Assembly: GCA_009746045.1 (NCBI GenBank)
Contig: RPFO01000065.1
Location: 5,677,620-5,741,619 of the forward strand
Source of the DNA: Mesostigma viride
Lineage: Eukaryota; Streptophyta; Mesostigmatophyceae; Mesostigmatales; Mesostigmataceae
DNA: 64,000 bases
Reading direction: 5' to 3'
A program made the translations under genes and the position numbers. This document shows positions 22,607 through 33,170 of this stretch, piece by piece (within the stretch, counting starts at the first letter, position 1; the number at the start of each line of letters is the position of its first letter). Below the pieces are notes generated by a model. It searched no databases, was not told the DNA's origin, and worked only from the letters and a program-made list of their open reading frames with translations.

Positions 22607-23699
22607 GTCGACGTGCAGGGCATGCAGCTTGATGAAGGCATAGCATGACGTTTGCATGCATGCCATGCGAGGGCTCTTCAATGGTGGCCAGTGGGCTCTC
22701 CATGTGTTATTGATGTGTGTTATAGATAGACGAATAAACTGGCATTCTTATGCTTTCACATGTCACAACTTGGTGATTTTACGATGGCTAGTTGCTGGAT
22801 GTCTCGTTCTCATTGATGTGTATATCATTATACAGAGTGGTACCAAGTTTAAGCTCACTAGGACCTCAGTTGCTTGCTTGGAGGTGTGCACTTTCTAGGA
22901 AGTGCGAGTTGTTGGCTGCTGGCACACGTCACAGTTTTTTCGCCATCTGATGTGCAATCTCAGTAAAACTTGGGAGACTTGTGTAGCATGGTGCAGCATA
23001 ACTGCCTGCCAGATTTCAAGCCAAACTGAGATCATTCCCACCACCTACGGTGTAATGAATGTCTTAATTTGGCATCGCGGTGACATGTGACAGCAGAATA
23101 TTGTCATTAACTGCAATTAATTGTAAGATGCAAGTTCCTAGTTAGGCTTCATACTTCACAAATGATGTGTTTAACAATTTCTAGGTGAATCTAAGCTCAT
23201 TTGCATTAATGGAGGCATCAACTTGTTAATAAAATGCCTAAAATAGGCTTTGTGTGACGTTTGACAGCATAATTGCTTTCCAAACCGTGTCTAACTCGGG
23301 TGCAATTTGGTAGGTAAGCTAAATGTGATGTAAATAAGTTATCTACCCATTTACAGGTCAAGCAGACATGATTTGTGATGTTTGTGCAATTAATAATGAA
23401 TAAAATTGGCATTTTTTGCGTTTTTAATGCTTTTCGACGTCACCGTTCAGTAAGCACCATGTAACCAGCCAAGGTGCAACTTGGCACATTAAAACTAGGT
23501 ATCATAAGGAAGCTTGCCACCAAGTTTGACCATCATCTGAATATAACTGCAGCTAGGAGGAGTAAGATGGGTGTTTTTTGGCACTTTCAGACCGTTGTGA
23601 GCTCGCCAATTGCGCAGCCTCAACGTCATATTGTCAAGAACTTCACCATGGAGGAAGGTGAGAATTCCGAGATCGAAGCTTGCGCGTGCTTTTGAGAGA
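22607..23699. other. AT-rich spacer
   Basis: No supported gene. Loosely similar sentences of about 150-200 bp (GTGACAGCATAATTGC-like) recur and may be old duplications. Confidence 0.4.
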
Positions 23700-23965
23700 G
23701 AAATCCTTGGTCGCATGGGCCTTACTGGTGAGATCGAGCTATAGCTAGCTGGTCGCCCACCGCCTTCCCCGCGCGCGGGGTAAGGCAGGGGCGCCCCCGC
23801 TCCTTCTCACCTTTAAGACCCCGGCGGACAAGATTTCTTTTCTCAGACGCCGCAAGCGGCTCGAGAAGACTCTCTTCACCCTTGATGACGACTTGACCCT
23901 GGCGCAGCAACAACGGCGACGGGAGCTATGGCCGACCTACCTCCAGCTCCGGCAGACCACTTGAG
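23700..23965 (+). pseudogene. LINE ORF1 C-terminal fragment
   Basis: Reads LLTFKTPADKISFLRRRKR, then LDDDLTLAQQQRRRELWPTY. This matches the ORF1 end at 27075-27340 (LLTFPSLEDKQ ... QQQQRRDLWPEYLRHKQ). It lies 280 bp upstream of an element A, which may be this element's own 3' end. Confidence 0.55.
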
Positions 23966-24245
23966 GCGGGGCAGCCGGTGTGCTGGAAGGGGGCGGCCAT
24001 CTACGTCGGCCACTGGGCCAGCGGGCAATGTAATGTCACCGCTGGCAGGCGACCCCCGCGGCCCCAGCGACTCCAGACGCCCCAGCCGCTTAGGGGAATA
24101 CAGCAGTAGTAGTCTAGAATAGATAGACCGTGGCCATGCACATGTACGCCTCCTACAGGCACTACACCAGCTAATAAGCCACGCGCTTTATTTAATAATC
24201 GTGTACATGCGTGCCTATGATGTGCCACATGCACTCCAGATGATG

Positions 24246-24556
24246 CCTAGCTTTATTTAGTCATGTTGTGCCCATGCAGAGAGCTGCTCTCTGCTGAGAT
24301 GTCACGCTCTAGCTTTTGTATAGCTATGCTGATCTTCCCGGCCCCATGACAGGCTCCACCTTAGCTGGGCATAGCTTGATTGCTCATGGGGATGCAGGTG
24401 CCCTAGCGCACCTAGATCGAGCAAGTGTTGTTTACATTCCCACTCTTGCAGGAAGTAGCTCAGAATGTATTATAGGCTCATATGCCCCTTCTCTGGGCTA
24501 TGTGCTACGTATACATACTCCCAACGGAGTTATGTTTCTAATTAATTAATTAATTA
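24246..24556 (+). mobile_element. element A retroposon, full-length type
   Basis: It runs from TGCCTAGCTTTATTTAG through the perfect hairpin GCAGAGAGCTGCTCTCTGC, CTTAGCTGGGCATAG, GGAAGTAGCTCAGAATG and the ACTCCCAACGGAGT hairpin to (TTAA)n. It abuts an inverted A copy tail to tail. Confidence 0.8.
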
Positions 24557-24569
24557 ATTAATAATTAAT

Positions 24570-24905
24570 TAATTAATTAGGTTAACATAACTCCGTTGGG
24601 AGTATATGTATAGCACATATATCCCAGAGAAGCCTGGGCATATGGCTTTTAACACATTCTGGGCTATATACTTCCTGCAAGGGTAGGAATGTAAACGACA
24701 GGCTTGCTCTAGATTTCTGGCCTGCGCTGGTTGTCGATCTCCTTGACACTTGCTCTAGGTGCACCAAGGGCACCTGCACCACCATGATGTCTCGGAGCTC
24801 ACTTAAGGCCCGTCATGGGGGGAAGATCATCATGCATGGCTGTACAAGAGCTAGGGCATGGCTTCTCAACAGAGAGCGACTCTCTGCATAGGCAGAGCGT
24901 GGCTA
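24570..24905 (-). mobile_element. element A retroposon (minus), with a 36-bp insertion
   Basis: The tail-first copy begins at GTTAACATAACTCCGTTGGG and ends near CGTGGCTAAATT. At 24713-24748 it carries an extra ATTTCTGGCCTGCGCTGG block flanked by a 10-bp duplication CTTGCTCTAG (24703-24712, 24749-24758). Confidence 0.8.
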
Positions 24906-24956
24906 AATTAAATAAATAAATAATTAATTAATTAATTAATTAATTAATTAATTAAT

Positions 24957-25120
24957 TAATTAGACTCGTGCTCCCGTTGGGGAGTCACGGAGCATTAAAG
25001 TGGCTAAATGCTTATTGCAACATCCATGGAGGTCACGGAGCTAGCACATGCATGAATGATATAAAGCACACTTGGGAGGGGTCAGAGACCCCCGTCTTCT
25101 CTCATGCCCGGTGGCAATTA
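24957..25120 (-). mobile_element. element B retroposon fragment (minus)
   Basis: A long (TTAA)n run, ACTCGTGCTCCCGTTGGGG, GTCACGGAGCA and a diverged B body with GGTCAGAGACCCCC. Confidence 0.6.
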
Positions 25121-25364
25121 AGCTCGAAGATCGGCCTGTGTTAATTAATAACACGCCGAATTAAAACCGTATATATCAAGTGAGACAACTATGCCTGGAC
25201 GCATGGTGATCCAACGCCGTGGAAGGACTAGGGCCGTAGTACGTTGTCTGAGAGGAAAGACGCGAAGGCCGCGGGAGCCGCGTGGCTATCTCTAGGAGGA
25301 CCTGCATGGAGGGATCTACAGAGGGTAGCATGAAAGAAAGGCTGATAGGGAAAACACGTACGAG

Positions 25365-25365
<1 letters not shown>

Positions 25366-25420
<55 letters not shown>

Positions 25421-25436
25421 AACAAACAAACAAAAA
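25366..25436. repeat. CA dinucleotide and AAAC microsatellite
   Basis: About 25 CA repeats followed by an AAAC run. The Cys/Val-rich minus frame across it is an artefact. Confidence 0.97.
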
Positions 25437-27127
25437 CAACCAAAACTAAGAAGGAAATTAATGTCAGAGGGAACGCATACACACATACACTAAGGCGCTC
25501 ACTTAGTAGAGTAAAGAAAAAGGAAGAAGTATACATTACAAAAAAAAATGTAAATTGTAATAATAAGAGCAGTAATGAATAAAGACAAAGTAAAGAGTAA
25601 TATTAGTAATTACAAAAACAAAAATGGAATAAAGAAAGAGGCCATGGCTGGGATATGGTGAGGCACAGGCCGGCGATGTTCGAGTATGGACCGTATATCA
25701 AGGAGACAACCAGCGCAGGCCAGAAATCGGGAGAATCCGGACCATCGGTAGCTCGAGGATTTCCGAGCGAAATGGCTGACGGCGGTATGGCTGACGGCGG
25801 CTCGCTCAGATCTTTTGCGTCTGAGCCCCAAATTCGGTCGATCAGATTACTTGCATTCGATGCGCCTGCATTCGATGCACCCGCCAGTATAATCGGTTAA
25901 AGCTAAAACGCATGCAGGATTGACAACGTTACGCACATGACAAGCAGCTATGACGACTCCAAAAGCCAAGCGAGGCTTGGAAAAGGAGCTTTCCGGCTCC
26001 CAGCCCAACCCACTTGCCATTGTCCTTGCCCAGCCGTCTGGGCCCGCCAACCGCACCGCCAGCAAACCCATCGCCCAGCGCCTCGCCCGAGCTAGAAGAA
26101 ACCGGCCTGCCACGAACACTAAATGGCGAAAGTACCTACCAGATTACGACCGCTTTTCTTTCAGCAACTGGCTGCAACTGACCAATTAAGAAGAATGCGC
26201 CGAAATAGTGCATTTCTTGGCACAGGAACGCAAGCTCCAATTGGGCCCTTATTAGGGCCCATCGATCCGGCCGCCGACGGCCTGGAGGCCAAGTCAAGAT
26301 CCCCGCCGACGGCCAAGATCCGCACCCCAGCCCAGCCTGAGCAGCCGACAGCCACATCGGCTAGCTTCCTCCCAGCTCTGCAAGGATGACATCCGAGCAG
26401 TAGCAGTGCTGGAGGAGCACGTGACCTGGCCGTTGGCCGAGAAGCTGACCTCGCTGAACACGACGCTATAGCTCAACACGGTGGAGGCCCGGGTCTCCAA
26501 TGTGGAAACCAAATGTCGTCCACAAGCTCCAACCCCAGTTCACGGCGCTGCACACCGCGGCGCAGGCATCTGAGACGCACGCTGCACTTGTCTCTCGCCT
26601 AAACCAGGTGGAGGGCAAGTGCGGCGTGAGCACTCACTGAAGAAGGTTGAAGCCATCACTGCCCACATGCACCGAGGCCCTGACCTCACAGGTCCCAAAG
26701 ATAGTGGAGCCGGCAGACGGCCACCATGGCATCCCAGCCGCCACCCCAGCATGCAGGATGCTGGCGACCACCTGCCCCTCTCCTACATATGCGGACCTGC
26801 TGCGGACAGCGACCGCCTCAACTACTGCCGCCATCGCTACGAAACTCCAGGAGCTTGAAGACCTTCGCCAGGCACAACGTACAACGGGAGGCCACCGACC
26901 GCACCCGCCGCGACTGCCGGGTGGTGCTGCGTCGCTTCCCCCAGAAGCCAGGTGAGACGTCCGAACCACCCTTGCCGACGAGCTCCTTACCCTCATGGGC
27001 CTTGTAGGTGAGGTTGACAGAGAACTGCGTGGGTGCCACTGCCTTCCGTCCCCATGCACTCACGGGACAAGGCGGCTCCCCCACCAGTCCTGCTCACCTT
27101 CCCCTCCCTTGAGGACAAGCAGCTAGC

Positions 27128-27214
27128 GGTTCCTTTCTCGTCGCAAGAGGATGCACGACCTCACCTGGACCGTCCAGGTGAGGTCGTGCAACCTCTTGCG
27201 ACGAGAAAGGAACC
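27128..27214. repeat. 87-bp near-perfect hairpin
   Basis: Two 43-bp arms, GGTTCCTTTCTCGTCGCAAG... and its reverse complement, with one mismatch and a single-base spacer (27171), lie in the ORF1 C-terminal region. They duplicate a piece of ORF1 in inverted orientation. Confidence 0.9.
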
Positions 27215-27599
27215 GGCTGGACGACGACCTCAGCCGGTGACCCCCGCCCAGCAGCAGCAGCGACGCGACCTGTGGCCGGAATACCTCCGCCACAAGCAGG
27301 ACCCCCAGAAGCCCAAGGTGTACTGGAGGGGCGGGGACCAGTGATGATCAACCACAAGATGCATGTGGACGCCCCCTGCTTGAATAGCCCTATAGCTTGC
27401 ATGTATCCATTGCATGGTAGTCACTGCATGCCGCTATCACAGTGCAGCCATGCCTAGAATGTTTGCTATAGCTGTGCCATACCTAGCCACGTGCACCGCC
27501 AACACACGGTACACCACCAGCCATAGCCTTATCTTTGTCCTTGTACAGCCATGCTACGTCCTGCATGGCTATATGCTCAGATTACTTGCCCATGCTCCT

Positions 27600-27806
27600 T
27601 GTTATGATATGCTCACATGGGTCTTATTGCACCCACAGATCTTGCCGGGTCGTTCATTATCGGGTCCGATTGCAGCTGTGGCATGCCTCTCAGCATGAAG
27701 GAGATAGGGGGTCTCTGCCCTTTCTTCCTCAGTGTTGTGCACACACAGGGATTAAAAGCACTTGGGTGCTCCGTGACTCCCCAACGGGAGCACGAGTTTA
27801 ATTAAT
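27600..27806 (+). mobile_element. element B retroposon end
   Basis: The best plus-strand B copy: ATTGCACCCACAGATCTTGC, GATTGCAGCTGTGGCATGCC, GGGATTAAAAGCACTTGGG, GTGCTCCGTGACTCCCC hairpin and a TTAATTAATTAA tail. Confidence 0.75.
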
Positions 27807-28214
27807 TAATGGCAGCTCGAGCCTGCCGTTATCTTGTCCGCGTGTTCAAGTCCTTCAGGATGATGAATATGAATTCATGGTGATGGAAATGTGTAGCCCT
27901 TGTGCATTGAAATTATGGCTGGCTTACGTGTAGAGCGACTAGATTACCTAGACGGTGGGGCCGGAAACAACTTGCTTGATCAGGGCGTGTGTTTTGAGCC
28001 TAACTGGCCGGGAGAGTCTAGTGGTGATCGAGCACCATTGCTGCGATCACTCTCCCACCATTTACGAGGAAATACCCGTGCAAATTATGGAAAACCACTG
28101 AAAAGGTCTAGCTAGTCAGTCATTACGTTAGCCATGCCATGATTCCAAACGTCCAAGAACTGCACACGGTGCAAAGGCGAAATGTTGGAGGACAGCACTT
28201 TCAAATTTGCGGCG
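27807..28214. other. unassigned spacer
   Basis: No gene or repeat identified. Confidence 0.4.
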
Positions 28215-28495
28215 GGAACCATTAATTAGAAACATAACTCCTTTGGGAATACATGTAGCACATATCCCTGAGAAGGGGCATATGGCTTTTAATACATTCT
28301 GGGCTACTTCCTGCAAGGGTGGGAATGTGAGCTACCCTTGCTCTAGGTGCACCAGGGCACCTGCACCCTCATGATCTTCACACTATGCCCAGCTAAGGGG
28401 GAGTATGTAATGTGGGGGAAGATCATCATGGCTTTACAAGAGCTAGGGCATGGCTTCTCGACAGAGAGCATCTCTCTGCGTGGCATAGCATGGCT
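28215..28495 (-). mobile_element. element A retroposon (minus)
   Basis: Starts with a short TTAATTA tail and ACTCCTTTGGGAAT (hairpin variant), runs through AGCACATATCCCTGAGAAGG, CTAGGTGCACCAGGGCACC and GAGAGCATCTCTCTGCG, and ends at TAGCATGGCTAAATTC. Confidence 0.8.
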
Positions 28496-28552
28496 AAATT
28501 CTTGGCGGGAACCATGGACCGTATATATTAAAAAACTACAATATATTTACTT

Positions 28553-31387
28553 GCTACGCTCCCCGTGGGCACTGCTGGCAGTCGCTTTGCGCCTGCTGAC
28601 ACGGAAGCTAACGCCAATACTCCCCTTTTCTCTGCCTTTTTGCGGGATAGCGGGATGGTTGCTGTCAACTGTCAATTCCAACGTCCCTCACAGGACTTGG
28701 TCACTTTTCGTGGCCCTAACGGCCGTCAGGCCTGTCTGGACTATGTGGTGGTACGGCAGCCCAGGTGCACCTCGGTTCTGGACGCCCGAGTGTTTGACAC
28801 GCCCACGGTGTGCTCTGACCACCGGTTGGTGCGCGCGACCCTTCGGCTCCGGTTCCACGCCCCCGCGCGCCGCGCCCCAGTGGTCCGCCCTGACTGGTCT
28901 GCTCTACGTCCGGTCAAGGGAGATCCTGAGGACTGGACGGACGCCGAGCACGAGCGGAACTGGTGCCGACGGAAGTACCTGTCGGCCCTGGACGCCCGGG
29001 CGGACGTCGACAAGCTGGACAATGGTGCCCCCAACGCAGCCATTTTTGCGGGCTTTGCGGCCCGTGCCCCGTTGCTGGCGGCCCGGCACCTGCCGGTCAT
29101 GCCCCGCCGCCGCCCCGGCCCGCTCTACCGCCAGGACCCCAAGGTCTTGGCCGCCCGGCACCGCCTCAAGCGTAACCGGGACCCGCTGCAGAAACCATTG
29201 CTCAAGGCCGCCCTTGTGGAGGCCTACGAGCACGCTCAGGACGCGGAGGCGGCCCAGTGCATCGCGGATGCCAAGGCCTGCCAGGCCCGCAACCAGGGCA
29301 AGGACTGACATGTGGTACCACCTCGACTGGCTCGGCGGCCGGCGGCAGCGCACCCCGGTGGAGCATACGGGGGACGGCACGGCGCCGGTAAGCCTTGACC
29401 GCTGGTTGGCCCACAATGTTTCCTTGACCGGTGGGGCTCGCGCCCCCCCCCCGCCGCTGCACCCCGAGACGGCCGCCCGCCTCGGGGTCGCCGGACCCCC
29501 GCCGCCACCGGCGCCCCCCTCCTCGGCAGCGGACTACCAAGTCCCCGCCTTGCAGGAGGGCCGCCTTGCCACTGACGACGTTGTCCCCCCCTTCACTTTG
29601 GAGGAATTGGACGGCGCCCTTGCTCGCCTGCGGTACGATGCAGCGGTCGGTGCCGACCACCTTTCTGCTGAGCTGCTGAAGACCCCTGATCTGGCGGTTA
29701 GGGATCTTCTGCTGGCGTTCTGCAACCGTGTCCTGCTCTCTGACGAGCCTCCGCCTGCTGAGTGGCAGACGGCCATCCGCGTCATGCTGTACAAGAAGGG
29801 CTCTGCTGCTGACCCCGGCAACTACCGGGGTGTCTGCCTCCAGAGCGCCGCGCTGAAGGTCTTCATGCGCATGATGCTGCACAGGCTCCGCGCCGCGCTG
29901 GACCCACACCTGGGTGAGTCTCAGATGGGTTTCCGTAGTGGTCGTAACACTGTCATGGCTGTGTTTGTCGCGCGCCGGTTGATGGAGGAGGTGCGTCGAC
30001 TTCCCCCTGACAGTTTGCCGCTGGTCTTCATTTTTGTTGACTATATCAAGGCCTTTGACACGGTTCTCTGGGAGGCTCTTTGGGCCATCCTAGCTCTGGA
30101 TCGAGTGCCACCTGCGTTTATTGCTGCCATTCGCCGACTGTATGAGGGCTCACAGGCAGTAGTGCGGACTGCGGAGGGCACCACTCCACCATTCCCCCTT
30201 CACCACGGGGTGTGGCAAGGTTGTGTCCTGTCCCCATACCTGTTCATTATTGTCGTGGATCACGTCATGCGCCGGGCACGTGCGCGCTTTACTGCTCTTA
30301 AGGGGTTCGAGCCAGGCTTGGACATCCTTAACGTGAAAGAGCACGGCGGGGTTAGACCGGGGTACCGCCTTGCCGACCTGATTTATGCGGATGATACCAC
30401 CCTCATCGAGCGCCCCGAGCACATTCAGACCTGGCTGGACTGCCTGGGCCTGGAGGCGCGGGCGGTGGGGTTGGAGATTAGTGTCAAGACTGAGGCGATG
30501 GTGATAGGGGCCTCCAGTAAACCACCGCTGCCGCGCCTGCTCGACGGGACGGAGGTCCCGTTCCGCGACCGCTTCAAGCTGTTGGGGAGCTGGCTTCCTG
30601 ACACCGACGACGATGTGGACACCCGCATCGCCCTCGCCTGGGCCAAGCTCCGTTCGCTCACACCTTACTGGCGCTCGAAGGGCCTGGACGGGCACCGCAA
30701 ACGCATGCTCTTCAAGGTCCTCGTCCTCACGGTGCTCACGTATGGCGCCGAGGCGTGGACCCTCCCACCCAAACTGGCAGCTCGGCTCGACGGCACAGTT
30801 TACAGGATGCTCCGGCAGGTCCTTAACGTAGGTTTTTCCGAGCGTCCGTCATCAGAGTCTTTGTATCATGGCATGCCTCGTGTTTCGGACGAGATTAGGC
30901 AGCGTAGGATAGCATTTGTAGGACACCTTGCCCGCACTAGCCAGGTCGACACCACCCTTGGTCTGGCCGGCCCCCAGCGGCTTGGCCAGCCAGGGCGGCA
31001 TATTCTGACCTGGCCTGGCCCCGCGGACATTCCCAAAAGGGTAGGGAAACCTGTCACCAACTACGTTCAGATGTTGCTGGACGACCTTAGTAGTGGTCCC
31101 AGCCCAGTTTGAGCACCGCATACACTCTCTCTCCCGTCTTTGGACTGTCATGCAGGACAAGACGCGGTGGAAGAAGATTGTCAAGGCGCACACGCCCGAC
31201 CCTGTGGGCAAGCCACCTCCCCCCAAGCGGAGGAGGCGTTTTGATGAGTAGTGTAGTTAGGATTTTCTAGATAGCCTAGCGTTAGTATAGTTCGATTACG
31301 CGGCTTCCTCCACCCCATCCATCATGGAATATGTGCTACATGACCTCCCCACGGAGGCATGTTATAATTTAATTTAATTTTTAATTT
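28553..31387 (+). mobile_element. 5'-truncated LINE with AP-endonuclease and reverse transcriptase
   Basis: It is flanked by a perfect 13-bp duplication AATATATTTACTT (28540-28552 and 31388-31400), the mark of target-primed reverse transcription. Coding begins inside an APE-type endonuclease: 28565-29308 holds the C-terminal part with LDYVVVRQPRC and the catalytic-type SDHRLV. After a frame change near 29305 comes the reverse transcriptase (about 29650-30600): YKKGSAADPGNYRGV, FRSGRNTVMAVFVARRL, FVDYIKAFDTV, GVWQGCVLSPYLF and the catalytic LIYADDTTLI near 30385. Then follow the thumb/C-terminal region and IRQRRIAFVGHL. A further frame change near 31105 leads to a short C-terminus KPPPPKRRRRFDE ending near 31250. 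It is an RTE/L1-like APE-type element; the clade is uncertain. The 3' end carries ATGTGCTACATG, a CCTCC-CCAC-GGAGG hairpin (about 31348-31361) and an AATTT-rich tail. Truncation and two frame changes make this copy inactive. Confidence 0.88.
31345..31387 (+). repeat. LINE 3' hairpin and A/T tail
   Basis: ATGACCTCCCCACGGAGGCA with the stem CCTCC/GGAGG, then (AATTT)n. It is homologous to the tails of elements A and B. Confidence 0.8.
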
Positions 31388-31439
31388 AATATATTTACTT
31401 ACGGCAGAGTAAAGGCACCCACGTAAAAATATTAACAAA

Positions 31440-32640
31440 GCCAACGACCGTATATATATTCATTGGGCTATTAGGTTCCTCCCGTTAGGCGTTTCCATTG
31501 GTCTTATCGTAGTATAGAGCTTTGACATGGCTCTGTATATAGGTTTATAGCTGGGCGTTTGCTTTGGTTTCGGAGTGATTTCACTCTGCTGTAAGTAATT
31601 ATATTATTAATATATATTAAAAATATAATTACTTACAGCAGAGTGAAATCACTCAAACCAAAGCAAACTTTATTAATATATATATATATTTAAAAAATAT
31701 AATTACTTACAACAGAGTGAAATCACTCAAACCAAAGCAAACGCCCAGCTATAAACCTATAATATACAGAGCCATGTCAAAGCTCTATACTACGATAAGA
31801 CCAATGGAAACGCCTAACGGGAGGAACCTAATAGCCCTGCTGCACCGCAAAATCAGCCCGCGTACGGCGGAGCATGATGTCAGCCATGGCCCGAGTCAGC
31901 GCCACCGACAAGCGCTGACGCCAATATGACGTCCAGGTCCGCGCCGACCATGGGGCCCGCTGGCCCTCCAGGTCCAGCCGGTCCTCCCGGAGCCGGCAAC
32001 ACTCCTTGAAGAAGGCGGAGGTCAGGGGCCCCATGGCCCCAAACTCCTCCAGGACAAAGGGCACCACACGATGGTGCCCGACGTCGCCATAGGCCAGGAG
32101 CTATATATATATTCATTGGGGGGTGCCGCCGGCATCTGCTCATTGACGTTTCGGTGGCGCGGCCCTTGGCTCTTAGCCACGTGGCTGGGGCCTCCCTCAC
32201 GGCAGGTTACACGGCGGACCAGGCGAAGCGGGCCAAGCTCCTGGCCTACGGCGACGTCGGGCACCATCGTGTGGTGCCCTTTGTCCTGGAGGAGTTTGGG
32301 GCCATGGGGCCCCTGACCTCCGCCTTCTTCAAGGAGTGTTGCCGGCTTCGGGAGGACCGGCTGGACCTGGAGGGCCAGCGGGCCCCATGGTCGGCGCGGA
32401 CCTGGACGTCATATTGGCGTCAGCACTTGTCGGTGGCGCTGACCCGGGCCATGGCTAGCTGACATCATGCTCCGCCATACGCGGGCTGATTTTGCGGTGC
32501 AGCAGGGCTATTGGGTTCCTCCCGTTAGGAGTTTCCATTGGTCTTATCGTAGTATAGAGCTTTGACATGGCTCTGTATATAGGTTTATAGATAGCTGGGC
32601 GTTTGCTTTGGTTTGAGTGATTTCACTCTGCTGTAAGTAT
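31440..32640. repeat. complex palindrome built from a LINE C-terminal fragment
   Basis: The left arm (about 31620-32101) and right arm (about 32236-32635) are near-perfect reverse complements around a spacer of about 135 bp. A third copy of the outer 160 bp lies at 31450-31615, making nested palindromes. The arms encode, on opposite strands, the same partial protein (VVPFVLEEFGAMGPL, FFKECCRLREDRLDL, WTSYWRQHLSVALTRAMA), which looks like the region after the reverse transcriptase in an algal LINE. The outer ends have CACTCTGCTGTAAGTA and AT-rich loops. Confidence 0.75.
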
Positions 32641-33170
32641 AATTATATGTTTTTAATGGGGGGGCCCACAATCAATCTACAATACCCATGCCAAATTTTA
32701 TTACTTGAGGAGACGCCATTTCAACAAATACATGACAATTGATGCTCATTGTGAATGCGTTTCCACATGAAATCATTACCATTTCATGCAATTTGGTCAC
32801 TGGTGCGCTTTCCGCGTGCACTTTTCATTACTAGATTGCTTAAATTTATTAAAATTTATTAAAATTTATTAACATTTATTAAAATTTATTCAAGTCGGGG
32901 TAAAATTGGCTGTTTTTGTCAAAGTGTCATGCACTCGGAGGGTAAGCAAGTGAGACAAGTTGTAGATTAAATTTACAATTGCACAACCCTCTCCACGACC
33001 CCGCTAGTTCTATTTATAGAACGAATTATAATTATTGCCAAAATTGTGCACAAGCCTGTGCACAACCCAACCAGTAATTCCCACTTGAACTTTGAATATT
33101 CAAGTGAATGCTCTGGAGACAGATGTACAGATCGATCTTTACAAATGTACACGAGTTCAGATCAAGCTAT
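32641..33170. other. AT-rich spacer with short repeat
   Basis: ATTAAAATTT-type decamers are repeated about five times at 32848-32892. This is the probable 3' flank of the minus-strand gene ending at 33171. No gene is seen. Confidence 0.5.

Larger units (their letters stand above)
25640..27806 (+). mobile_element. ORF1-only non-autonomous LINE, ending in a B-type tail
   Basis: The 5' region contains the CAGCGCAGGCCAGAAATCGG motif and ATGGCTGACGGCGG. ORF1-like coding sense follows from 25950: a basic N-terminus, then 26640-26955 (PTYADLLRTATASTTAAIAT, LRQAQR), a segment RRDCRVVLRRFPQKPG in another frame, and 27075-27344 (LLTFPSLEDKQ ... QQQQRRDLWPEYL ... YWRGGDQ). The layout resembles an L1-type ORF1 (coiled-coil, RNA-binding and C-terminal domains). 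No endonuclease or reverse transcriptase follows. Instead the sequence passes into a B-type end (about 27600-27806) with GCTCCGTGACTCCCCAACGG hairpin and TTAATTAATTAA. The frame is broken several times. It may be a HAL1-like element or simply an ORF1 relic next to a separate B copy. Confidence 0.5.

Noticed and set aside
24246-24905. Element A as a tRNA-derived SINE or hammerhead-type ribozyme element
   Set aside because: No A/B-box pair and no CTGATGA...GAAA core could be found.
28347-28552. Start of the LINE reverse-transcriptase frame at 28347
   Set aside because: This part lies in element A and the target site, outside the LINE defined by its 13-bp duplication.
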